Origin: Membranipora membranacea
Lineage: Eukaryota > Bryozoa > Gymnolaemata > Cheilostomatida > Membraniporidae
Direction of reading: 5' to 3'
Length of the DNA stretch: 64,000 nucleotides
Assembly: GCA_914767715.1 (NCBI GenBank)
Contig: OU612069.1
Location: 27,835,387-27,899,386 of the forward strand
Positions 10,607 through 21,390 of the stretch are shown here, piece by piece. Position 1 is the first letter of the stretch, and each line of letters opens with the position of its first letter. Below the pieces are notes generated by a model, which ran no database searches, had not been told where the DNA came from, and was given only the letters and a program-made list of their open reading frames with translations. The position numbers and the translations under genes were made by a program.

Positions 10607-13600
10607 CTAAATATCAGAAGACAAGGCTGGGAAACAGCCAGCCTTGGTATACGTCATCTCCACGTCATCCCCGCACTCGAGTAGCTTCATGTTAATCTAC
10701 AAAACAAAAAAAGATATGCGGCCATCAAATTTCACTTGCATATTTCTCTTCCTTATCACTTACTCTCTACAATAATAGTCATGAATGAGCGGTAAGTTTT
10801 GACTATGAGTCTAATTAATAAAAACTGCATTTTAAACCTTTGGTTCGGACTCCAACTGACTATGATTGGGGCTACATGAAGCTTGTTTTGTAATGCAAAT
10901 ACTCACCCTATTGAAAACATGGTCTCCCTCCACAGCATCCCTGATATTTGTACCACATACATATGTTATCCCTTCCAGCTCACGCTCCATATCCATAGTT
11001 CTTTCGAGACTGAATTTATTCCGTGAATAAAGCACCTTCAAGCACATGAAATACAGTTTAAATAAACCAGCTATCTGTAGTCAAGTGAATTGGTGGAACA
11101 AACATGGTGTAATAATTCACACCCAAATTTATGCATATATGATTTTCAAAGGCAACAAGGGAAGACATTTCTGATGATTGTGCCTGGGGAGTCTTTCAAT
11201 TAGCAGTTTCTCTGTAACTTTTTCCGTGAGTTTGAGTGAAACTTAGTAACCACATTGAGAGGCTTATATAGTTACGGGTTGCGGAAAACATTGCGGGTTA
11301 CGGAAGCCAATAACTGCTTATTGAAACACCACCCTGGTCTGCAATTGACAGATGGATTTATGCCACACCTACCCTGGGCTTTCCGCATTCAACACATGTA
11401 ATGAACCTCTTTATAGTCCGGGCATTCTGTGTAGTAGCAGGTATGGTACGGTCTATATCTGCTACTTTACGCTTTCTAGAAAATTGATGAGGCACTTCAT
11501 TACTACCACTGTCTGACTCTTTGCCATAGAGCTCCTACAAGAAATAAAAGCAATGTAGTCCAATGGGGATATAGTTAAGACATCTGACCAGACTCTGTAT
11601 TTAGTGAGCGGATAAAAGGCCCCTTTCTTCGAGGGATAAAGTGTGATAATGTTTGAAGAAAATCTAGAAGACTTTGAATGAAAATGTGAATTCAAAAGGC
11701 TGAGCGATATAGGACTATGGCAGCTAATGTAATTAATTGATTGTGATCATGCTCACCTGAAAGGGTTTGTAGTGCTCACCATCAAGCACGGGTACAGGAA
11801 GAAAATGCATCTTCTGTGATAAGCGGGGTTTAGAACAGTGTAGACAACTCTCCTCGCCACATTTTTTTATGCATAGGAAGTATCTATGCTGTCTGGTGTG
11901 ACTATCAAGGAACTTGGCCATCCTGGGCCTAGTGCCTTGGGAGAAGGACGACTTCACATCCTTCATAGACAGAGCTCTATCAAACTCATCCTGGAGTTGT
12001 GTAATGATCTTCTCCACAGCCTTTCCTTCTGCTGGTTGCTGAACCTGATCCAAAATAAACATGCTTTTGTGGATATAACTCTATTTTCCAGTCAGTGAAA
12101 GCATCGCATACTGAGTTTTATGATTATAAATCAAACGAATGATCATGCATGCAAACCTCTATATTTTCATTGTTCCAGTTTAGTCGCTGGAAGATGGTGC
12201 TGAGCAATATCATTGGGTCTTGAACCGAGTCATTCCATTCATCCTTGAGCTCCGGATTAAAGTCAGCTGCAGCTCTCAAGGCTTTCATATTGCCACATCT
12301 GTGAAACAAAAACTCATCATCAATTAGCCTGCTAAAGCGATAAGACAGTTAGTTTGGAAGCAGGATGAATCTACTTTCAGATATGATCTTGGGCGTTGTT
12401 TCAATTAGAATAGTGAGTAAAATAGCAATCTCATAGCAAGCATGGCTTTATTGCGCAAACATGACAAAGCTCTGATACATGTATTTAACAATAACTGCTT
12501 TCCACAGGTTCACATAATAATGCTATGGTCACTATGAGATTGCGTTTTTACTCACTATTCTAATTGAAACACTTCCCTGATACATCCCCGAGTTTCTTTT
12601 TGTACCCACACTCCGTTTACGATAGTACTAGAGCGTGCTTACTTCTTGATTTGGCCCTCCACAGCTGTCTCAGTTCGCATCACTCCAAAACCTTGTAAGC
12701 CAAGATTGAGCACTGACATTATCCTCTCAGCAGGATTTCTCCAGCTGTGGCCTGGAGCATTCCTGGCCAGCACCAGGTAATCTAAATCAAGTTGTATGAA
12801 AAGCCAGACCATCGTATATATAACAGAGAGGTAGTTACACCTGTGGTCCGGCCCGCCGTCAGAATAGATTATTAGGATAGGTTCGTCTTTGTCTTTGATT
12901 ATTGTCTTGGTTTCTGCTGCATGTCTCCAGGGACTTGAGGCCTGTTAAGTATATATTTGACAAGTGAAAACACTAAATAAACAAATACAAAGAGTAGTCT
13001 GTCAAGCATGATAGGGTAAATGTAAACCTGGATTCATTTCCAGAGACAATTCGATCCCAATGAAACGTACCTGGAACACGGCATCCTTCAGAATGACAGT
13101 CACTTTCCCATCATAAAAGCTCTCATCAGCAGTATCAGGAATAGACACATTGAGACAGACAGACGGAGTTATACTCCCTCTGGAGAAGTCATGGTCCGAA
13201 ACTTCGAATCTTTCGTTGAGACCAACCAGAACCTGCCAAAATTACTGGATCTTATCAAGGTTCCATGTTATGAATCTATCCAGGCACATACCGTTGATAT
13301 GTGTGTCAAGGTAACAATAAGATATAGCAGATCCTTACATGACTATTATCATATCATGTGGTAAAAGAAAGCTTCAAAATAGCAGAATAGAGCGTGTGTT
13401 ATATTAAGCAGTGACAGAAAAAATTGACGTTTCAGCAAAGCTAGACAAGGATTTACTAGTGTTTATGCCTATGAAATTTTACAGGTTAACTCACTCGCTT
13501 TCCACGGGTGACTGCAGCCAATGGACTGCCGGGCTCTCCAACAGGAACTTTACATTTGTCGTCGACTGATAGGAATATTGAGTTTCTCTTGTGGAGACAG

Positions 13601-16600
13601 GCAAGCTCCTTGATATATCTGCACGATATGAAATACATATGGTCCTAATGAAAGAACTAGCTCTTATATGGCTGTAAATAATGATTCAGCGTTTTTCAAA
13701 GTACAAATATTTTGACATAATTCACTAATTTCGAAGCTTAACATTGTATCAGAGATCTTTTGATGTATACTTAATTATCCAGCAAACCTTCAATGACAAA
13801 ATAAGTCGATAGTATGTAGTGCTAACACTCCTATATTTAGAATGTGCAATGCATTCAGTATTTCAGATCCACTATCCGTGTATAAAGAGTTTGACATTAC
13901 CCATACCTGAAAACTGCATTACAGAAATGTTCATCAGGGTGCTTAGCTCTAAGTTGACGCTGCTGAATCATCCGTTTAACAGCAAGTCTGCCTGTGTATC
14001 GCTTGGCTGTTTCATAGTTACGGTGGTGAGGCCAAAACTGCAGCCTGAACCATTCAAGGCTTGGTATCGGGGTGTCATCTGGTACACGAGATTTGACTTG
14101 ACTACAAATTACACAATGACAATAACACAATAATATATGACTTGAGGGTTTTCTACTAAACTGCTAACAAAAACACAGTGTTTACACTTGGGTGGTCCAC
14201 TTAATACAATTCGCCACTGAGTTGACATGTCTGGCTACAGCCTAAAACGAGGTTTTGGGTAAGTTCAAGTCTTTGCTGACAATTCAATATAATATAGAAA
14301 GAAGAAGCAGAGGGGGGGGGGGTGAACCAAAGCATGATACTCACTTAAACAGGTCATTTGCAGAGAAAGCCTTAGCTAGATGCACCACTGTATCTTGGCG
14401 CCTGTCATCAACAGCAGTCTCTATCTCCTGCTGCAATACTGTGGAGGCGGCGTCGAAGAAGACATCAAACTTGCCTTCTTGGTGGTTAAGACTCCTAAGA
14501 TCCATGATTATCGAATCATCTTCCAGCTCTATATAGTTCATAACACGTTGATCGATCTCGGCTTCCTTCTTAGATCTAGACGCAGAGGCATCACCTGTCG
14601 CAACAGCGTACAGTCTCCTGAGTTTCGCTTTGGATGTTTCACAGCCCATGGAGTTGGCAGTGTCGATGAATTTTCTCTTGAGCTGTCTAGTGAAGTAAAC
14701 TGGTGCCTGTTGCTCACAATGCCGCTGGGCTTTCCTCGTGCGGTCTTCATCCACGTCTTCATTTGCAGGAATAAGCCATGCATAATGCAGACTTTCTGTT
14801 GTTACTATTGTTACCGTAAGATCTGGTGTATAACACCATCAAATCCCGTCCGTTTCCTATGACGATTCCAGAGTCCTTCAATCGTTTCAGATACCTATAG
14901 CGGGCACATGGCTCATCTGGTAGGACGTCATTGATGCCTATCGGATCAAATACTTGGGCTGTGAGAAGTCGCTGAACAAGGGAACCATATTTTTTATCGG
15001 TGTGGATCGTACTTCCTTGGAGAGGGGTTAATATTTTGAATGTCCACGTGTCTTGGACAGTCTCTATCTGAGAAAGCCTTCTATGTTTATCAGCATCATC
15101 CAGTAGCTGCTTGGATAACTTAGTCAACTCCGTATGGAGCATCTCAAAAGCAGACACATAGCCCTTCCATGACTCCTTCTGGATCCACGGCTGTCAAACC
15201 ACAACACAACGGTTATCATGAATGAAAATGAATGAATTGAGACCCAACTATAAAAATTTCCGCTTTGCATATATACTGAATGTGATTATGACAAATCTGA
15301 GAGACTGCTATGAAGCTTTAATACCATAATACCCGATGACTACTGCGTTTACCGACCATTTTAGTAGAAATATATCGATATAGTTTCATGAGAGCAATAT
15401 TTTACTTGTGGAGGGGGGGGGGACTTTCAAATGACACAATGACAAGTCACCATTTCACCCAGCATTTGAAGGTAGTTGATCAGGGAGTCAGACAACGAGC
15501 TGACATTTGACTGTGTAAGCCTGGCTCTTGTCTCTGCACTGTGTTTGTGTGACTTAGGATCATTGAATCCTTGTAAGTGAGCTAACAGAGCTGGGAGTTT
15601 GATTCCTCTAGATGTAATATGTGGATCGATCTTTAATAAAAAATACATAGAATCACAGTAAACAAACCACGTTGTAATTCATTGTTTGTTTGGGTCAAGA
15701 AACATGTGAGTTGGGTTGAACCGAGTTGTCTGATGACAACAACCAAGCCCAATACATCATTACGCCAAGAAAGACAGCTACAACACAAAAGTGTCCTAAA
15801 ACAGCACCACACAGGAAATACCTCTCCCTTTATCAGTCAGATGACATGTCATGGTCATTCGCTAGGCAGTATGCATTCAACTTTCATTTCATTTACATGC
15901 TCTTATATTATATTTCATTCTTTATATTTTGCTGCCTGGATCAAATTAATCTCAGAATATCATGATTTAAAATTGTCTTCAAGCAAGAAGGGAGCAAGCA
16001 GTGAGGCCTACTCAAGATCACATGCATCAGCGATCTACAAGTTCAAAGCAATGCTTATCCCTTATCCATATACACATTGATGAAAAAATTGGGTTATGTT
16101 AGTAAAGACACACCATAAGTTTTAAGTTAAATCAGTTGCCAGTCAGTAAGATTTAGATCAATCAAAATTGATAATTTACTGATATGTAAAGCGGTGAGGA
16201 GTTATTACATTACCATTATCCGTGGACGAACTGTAAAATAGAGTTAACATAGGGTGTGAAATAAATGCAAAGAATTTGCAACAAACCCTATCAAAGGACA
16301 GGCAATATAGATAGTAGTGGTTGTATAGTGTAACAGTAAAACAGGTCGTGTGGTGATCACATCCTGCAATCATGTGACCTTGAATAAAATATAGAGCGCA
16401 TGGAATAGTTTGCATACTTACAAGCCACAGTATGCTTGTGAGTAATTCAACGAAACCCTCAGCAGATTTCATTCGTCCTATCGTCCATTCACACCCTGCC
16501 GCTTTAAGATCTCTGATGATTAAGTTATATAGCTGAGATCTTCGGTCCTCTTTGGTCTTCTCCGGCGGTTGCCGAATTTCAGATTGAGCACTCATTAGCA

Positions 16601-17525
16601 CACTGAAGGCGTTGACGGCATTAGTCTCCTTCAAGGAGTGTCTGGTGTAAACAGCGAATGTGCCAAAGGGTATACATTCTGCCACCTTGTCATCAAAGTC
16701 TACTGTAACACTCTGATCAGTTGTGGTATGTCCCAGCTGCAACAACAGGCAACATAAAAATATGCATCAAATAAATGATGGGAGAAATACCACGTCACAA
16801 CACCATTTATTTATTAATTAATCTATCACCAATTTAAAATTTCTGGCCATGCAAAATTTATATCTTGGGGTTGATACATGACGTGGGGCCATTCCGGGTA
16901 TCATATTCATTCATATAAAGACTTAAAACACTAGCCATGGTTTATTCAATTCAATTTATTTGCATCATCATGACCCTCACTTCAAAATGCAAGCAACATA
17001 CAACAAGTAAACAACATAATAATGATCAATTAAATTATGATATAGGATAATCTGTATCTATTTTTGACACTAACACCCAATATTTGTGCTTTGTTGCCTA
17101 CAAACAACACCCACCTTCACTGAAATATTCTTGACATTCTTCTCAGATGTGATAGTATAACTGTCTGAAAGGTGATGCTCCAACATGTGCCTTCGATAGA
17201 GTTCACAGAATGTATCAGCAGAGTGTGTTTTATATAGGGTGAATGAGTCATCTAGTGAAATAACTTTCACAGCTATTCTATAGGTTTTACTAGAAGTACT
17301 GGCTGCTATATCTCCATCACCACCACCAAGCACTTCAACTCCCTCCTCTTCATCATCATGATCATTGTGATAGTTATCATCATCATCAATGTTGTTGATG
17401 CATATTTGGAAATTGTTGGGACTACCAGGGGGGGAAGTTCTTTGATCTACTACTGCTGCTTCTTGTTCAAATCCCTCACTTTCAGTCTCATCACTGCTGC
17501 TGTATGGCACTAGTAGTTGGCTCAT
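10607..17525 (-). CDS. DDE-type transposase-like protein, 14 exons
   Basis: Exons: 17,525-17,115; 16,736-16,422; 15,630-15,451; 15,190-14,815; 14,756-14,345; 14,101-13,907; 13,618-13,495; 13,232-13,071; 12,941-12,643; 12,298-12,157; 12,044-11,757; 11,534-11,373; 11,035-10,907; 10,696-10,607. All 13 introns are GT-AG and all phases match, giving about 1,094 residues without a stop. Exon 1 is acidic (MSQLLVPYSSSDETES). The core has FDVFFDAAS, AVDDRRQDT, WFRLQFWPHH and RYTGRLAVKRMIQQRQL. Candidate catalytic acids are SVDDKCKVPVGEPG (exon 7), YSDGGPDHR and HSWRNPAERIMSVLNLGLQ (exon 9). The C-terminal third has cysteine pairs (CIKKCGEESCLHC, CVECGKPR, YVCG, LLECGDD) that could bind zinc. This order matches an uncharacterised family I remember from several invertebrate genomes, for which no function is known to me. 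The gene fills the TIR element, so it is probably its transposase. An upstream ATG at 17,684 is an alternative start. Confidence 0.85.
12398..12570. mobile_element. MITE-like palindrome inside an intron
   Basis: 39-bp arms at 12,398-12,436 and 12,532-12,570 (outer ends GTTTCAATTAGAATAGTGAG) enclose about 95 bases without coding potential. It lies in the intron between exons 9 and 10 of the transposase-like gene. No target duplication is obvious. Confidence 0.75.
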
Positions 17526-17898
17526 CTTCTTGCATATAGTATGTGATGCAAATAAATGTACCTCAGGTATGGCTGAAAATCTACTAACCAAGCATTGGTT
17601 GCTCCTGCTCAACGTGTGGCTTTTGCAAATTTTTGCTTTCACACTTACTTTGTACAAAGCTATAAACGATACTTTGTTTCGCATGATTTTAGTACTTTTG
17701 ACAGTTATATTTTTATAGATATAGCAACTTTTTGTGGCGGAAAATTATAAAATAAAATATAATTTGCAATTTAATGTACTGGCGGCAGGAGGCATATTAT
17801 TTAAAATATCCGCCTCAAATATTATATAATTCTGTTTAGTACTGCTGGCGGATGGCGGCTTTTGTATGATATGGGAGCACAACTCCCAGGCGGGCGGT

Positions 17899-17932
17899 TC
17901 ACCTAGATCAAGACATTGATTTGGTGTGGCCT
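17899..17932 (-). repeat. Right terminal inverted repeat
   Basis: Reverse complement starts AGGCCACACCAAATCAATGT; pairs with 10,215-10,248. Just inside it is a GGCGGGCGG motif and a near-palindrome around 17,786-17,818 (GGCATATTATTTAAAATATC). Confidence 0.9.
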
Positions 17933-18228
17933 AAAGGCATTATTATTATTATGAGATGATATGTGCCAGATATTATGACATTGTTGACAATGGCACTGAA
18001 TACACATTAAATCTGAATTGAGGAAACAAATTCAATGTACAATATAACAAAGGTCATAGAAAGAAGTGTAATTTCTATTTTATTTTTATAAAAACATAAC
18101 AAGCACATTAGAATGAGGATGCTGCATTATTAGTAATACTGCGAGTTTATCTATGTTTGGTTCTTGAGCTGGTAGCCCTTCAACATCCTGAGTAAAATCC
18201 CTACACATCAAAATAAAAGAAGAGGATA

Positions 18229-20524
18229 TCATTGGTTATAGTAGTAGTGATGATAATGATTCTGAACGGGTTCCGCACCAATCTCAACCCAGTACCACTG
18301 GGTCACATTGCCTACAAAGAAGGAAAAGAATTTTTTTTACACATATTATGTGAAGTTGTTAACAAATCAATCTCCAGTTATATTTTTTTTGGTCAATGAT
18401 ACGATTATTGTACATAATCATTGGCGGAGCTGCCACGTTAGAATACCAATAGAAACCATTACGGTTTAACCTATTCAACAAGTAGTTCAGAAGGTGTGAG
18501 GAAATTGCGGAGCATGAGAACGGATATATAAAAAAAAAAGAATTTTTAAAAGAAAATAAGGGAGGAATGAAATATAAAACGTACCTTGTTCTACTACGGC
18601 CCGGCAATAAGGGCAGGTAGGTAATTCTTGTTGCGTGCCCTGCAACTAAGGGTAACAGCGCCGGGTCCAGCACGGCAGACAGAAGGTGTGGGTACAGTTC
18701 AGTGTGATAAATGAGGTTATATCTTCCATGCATATAGTACAATATGCCATACTAAAATAAACAAAGATGAAACAGATAAATTAACGTGGGCAATGGAATA
18801 AAAATTGCTGAACACCGGTTTGACGTGTTGAGGAAATAAATAAAGGGGATATTTCAGCGCCATTATATGTAATGGTTGTGTTATTGAAATCATAATTTAT
18901 ACCGAGTTTTTATTACCTAATTTTTTTATTTTAACTCATTATACGAGAATGACTATGTAGCATTGACATCACATGTTTGTTTTCGTTGTCGCTGTCTGGT
19001 GTAGAGTCCAACATATTGGTATTTTGGTATTCTTGATATTCTTAGTATTATTTCAAGAACGATGATTTTAACAGTACCGACAACGAATAGTGATTAGTAA
19101 GGGAGAATGTTGGGAACTAATTTATGAACTTAGTTGTCAATGATGAATTTCTGCTATCTGGATTATCTGTGTACGTTTAATGGTGGTAGTGAGGAAACTC
19201 GTACAGGTTCCGAGCTTATATAGTGTGGAATGGTCATTAAATTTACTTGCTGTTATTTATTAATATCTATTACTATTTTTTGCTGTTATTATTACGTGGA
19301 CGTTAATTGACATAAGGTGTTGGTTTATTCTATGAGCTGTGAATTGAGGAGAGTTTTGGGATGAATTATTGGGTAATTATATCTCTAGATTATCCAGTGT
19401 TGATGTTTTTGTTGATTAATAGTTAGTACTGGAAGCTTTTTCTGCAGGCATAACAACTTTTTTTTTTGAGTGGGCGAGATTGTCAGGAACATTTTTGTAA
19501 CTCCTGACAAACACCATAGTTATTATCCATGAATTCATGAATTTCCGTGTACAACATCACTTGTGTAGATAAAATAATGCATTGAAGATTAGAGTGGGTT
19601 TATGTGGACAACTCCCAATTGCCAGATGTGTAAGTATCGCATGACATGGTTGTTACTCACCAAATTGAAGACTCCTGCAGTGTTTTTTCCCTCGGACAGT
19701 CTGAGGTAGCTTAGCCAGGATATCTTCCTCGTCTGTCGTTTTAAGCTTACTTCTCAGCTGTACGATTGGTATAGTTACCAACTCCCCATCCATAGTCATG
19801 AACACACAAAGGGTGTCCTCCAGCTTATTGAGGCTCTGTCAGTTGCATCAGTTTCTTTGGATACTGCTGACTAGTCTGGACAAGACAACAGTCCCGAATA
19901 GTGAATTGTTTAGAGATGGATTTGCCTGCAGTGTCGATTTCCATGTCAGTCAACAAGCATCGAGGTTGAAGAATTTGGTCAAGTGCTGATGGCTTAGCAG
20001 GTTGTTTATGTGAGTTAGACTAGGATGCTGGCCGTGTTAGAGGAGAAAAAAGCATGTTCGGTTTCCCAGTGGATTTATATTCTCTGTTCAATGTTGTCCT
20101 AGTAATCATCATTCTTGCCTTAGGTTTCATCGACAGGCATCAATTTCTCGTAGTGCGTGAATTTGATACGCAAACAAGCGCATAAGGTAGTACTATTACA
20201 GGCGAGAAATAACTGCTACATCAAAGTATTTGTAAAAGTGATAAGGGCAAAGGGGTATCAGAACATTTATGATAATTGTGGTAGTAAGCTTCTAACTGGG
20301 TACTACTGTTGTATATTTATGTCGCAACCTTCTCTATATTATTAGATTAAGAGTAGCAGTGCCGTCACTGAGCAGTGACTAAGGTCTCAAATTGTTCATA
20401 ATCAGGTCTGAACATCATCTACCTTTGCTCTCTCCCCATCCAACCACTCCATATATAGTGTGTGCAGAGTGAGTACCAACTGCCACACCTCACCCTTATC
20501 CTTAAAATCTTTCACTCCAGCCAT
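18229..20524 (-). CDS. Small RING-finger protein with one in-frame stop
   Basis: Four minus-strand exons fit together: 20,524-20,423 (MAGVKDFKDKGEVWQLVLTL...), 19,835-19,657, 18,751-18,585 and 18,311-18,229, giving about 176 residues. Exon 3 encodes a RING-HC motif: CTICMEDITSF, then NCTHTFCLPCW, then CPYCRAVVEQ, with cysteines and histidine in the expected C-x2-C / C-x-H-x3-C-x2-C / C-x2-C order. RING domains bind two zinc ions and typically act as E3 ubiquitin ligases. Between the second and third cysteine groups lies an in-frame TAG at 18,646-18,648, so this is a pseudogene, an allele, or a sequence error. Exon 2 needs the donor gtaaca rather than the overlapping gtgagt four bases upstream to keep the RING in frame. 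The last exon ends NHYHHYYNQ. It lies just outside the TIR element. Confidence 0.55.
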
Positions 20525-20534
20525 GATTAGGATT

Positions 20535-20790
20535 TTATGTGATGGTTTCAAAGGAATCAGATATATCTCTTAGTATATCAAGCTCCTTCAGATCTGCCAT
20601 GAGAATTTGTAGAATGTCACCCATGGAAGTGCAGAGTAAGTCAAATTCCTTGCTATATACCAAGGACAACATGATGGTCATTTTCTCTCGGAGCAACAAT
20701 ACATCTTGGTCTTTGTTATTGATCAGATGATCTTTGCAGATATCTGGGTCTTTGTTTCTTGCCTCCAACATGCGAGCGTATATTCTTCTC
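20535..20790 (-). CDS. Helical ORF just upstream of the RING gene
   Basis: A minus-strand frame (ATG at 20,771) encodes about 78 residues, MLEARNKDPDICKDHLINNK..., rich in leucine, isoleucine and charged residues and probably all helical. It ends with TAA at 20,535-20,537, only 10 bases before the ATG of the RING gene. A possible acceptor (taattag) lies at about 20,791. This could be the end of another gene, an upstream ORF of the RING transcript, or a bicistronic arrangement. No family recognised. Confidence 0.35.
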
Positions 20791-21049
20791 TAATTAGAAC
20801 TCTCTTAAAATCTTCACAGTGTTGTTTTAATAACATTTCTCTTAAAAAAGTCAAATGAAGTAAATAATTGAAAACCCAAAACGAAGGACAGATTTGATGA
20901 ATGGCTCTGAGCAAAGTAAATACGTACATACAATAAGTACAAAATACATTAAAGTGAATAGCAAAAGATTCTTCGATAGCTACCCTGTTAAATGGTTTTG
21001 CTATATCTTGTCTACAAATGCAGACAAGATTAAAAAAACAATTATACTT

Positions 21050-21390
21050 AGCTAAGTGCCGACTAGGGACTTACCAACATTTCTATAGCAGCTGATGAAA
21101 CAAAATGGCATCGTAACAATTTGTCAAGCTATCAGAGAGAGAGAGAGAGAGAGAGTAACCATCGAAGCCTACCATCAGTTTTGTCATTAAATTTGTCCCC
21201 ATTTACTGCTAATTGAGCTACAACATGGCATGATTTTGCATCTCTTTTTGAAATTTCTAGCACTTTCGCTTTGATTTTTCAGCAACCAGTTCACCCTCAA
21301 AACCGTCATATTCAACCACACTTTCTAATGGGTTAAGCAGATATTCATTGAACTCAGCGGGCTTAGTATGTGACATGCTCTTTTCCATGG
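21050..21390. repeat. Second copy of the 8.7-9.1 kb repeat
   Basis: Homologous to 8,690-9,110; holds a 43-codon minus-strand ORF at 21,257-21,388. A (GA)n microsatellite at about 21,133-21,154 lies within it. Confidence 0.65.
21257..21388 (-). CDS. Short ORF, likely first exon of a duplicated gene
   Basis: ATG at 21,388 to TAG at 21,257-21,259, 43 residues starting MEKSMSHTKPAEFNEYLLNP and containing GFEGELVAEKSK. The peptide is conserved in the copy at about 9,030-9,110, where no ATG is visible at the same place. Probably a 5' exon whose downstream exons are lost or not recognised here. Confidence 0.35.
   Translation of the reverse strand: MEKSMSHTKPAEFNEYLLNPLESVVEYDGFEGELVAEKSKRKC

Larger units (their letters stand above)
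10215..17932 (-). mobile_element. TIR-bounded DDE-type DNA transposon, 7.7 kb
   Basis: The two ends are 34-bp terminal inverted repeats differing at two positions: 10,215-10,248 begins AGGCCACACCAAATTAATGT, and the reverse complement of 17,899-17,932 begins AGGCCACACCAAATCAATGT. Between them lies a single, apparently intact, 14-exon gene on the minus strand for a DDE transposase-like protein. Both subterminal regions carry purine-rich GGAGG/GGCGG motifs alternating with TATAATATTTT-like tracts. I could not find a convincing target-site duplication next to the TIRs (left flank ends ttacata, right flank starts aaaggcatt). A 173-bp MITE-like palindrome sits in one intron. A nearly identical TIR occurs alone at 48,391-48,424, showing that the family has other copies. 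Confidence 0.85.

Noticed and set aside
14380-14862. A 160-codon plus-strand ORF
   Set aside because: It is the antisense shadow of exons 4 and 5 of the DDE-type transposase-like gene, which has consistent splice sites on the minus strand.
18359-18742. A 127-codon minus-strand protein
   Set aside because: It is the wrong frame of the RING exon plus intron sequence; the frame with the ordered cysteines and histidine is one base over.
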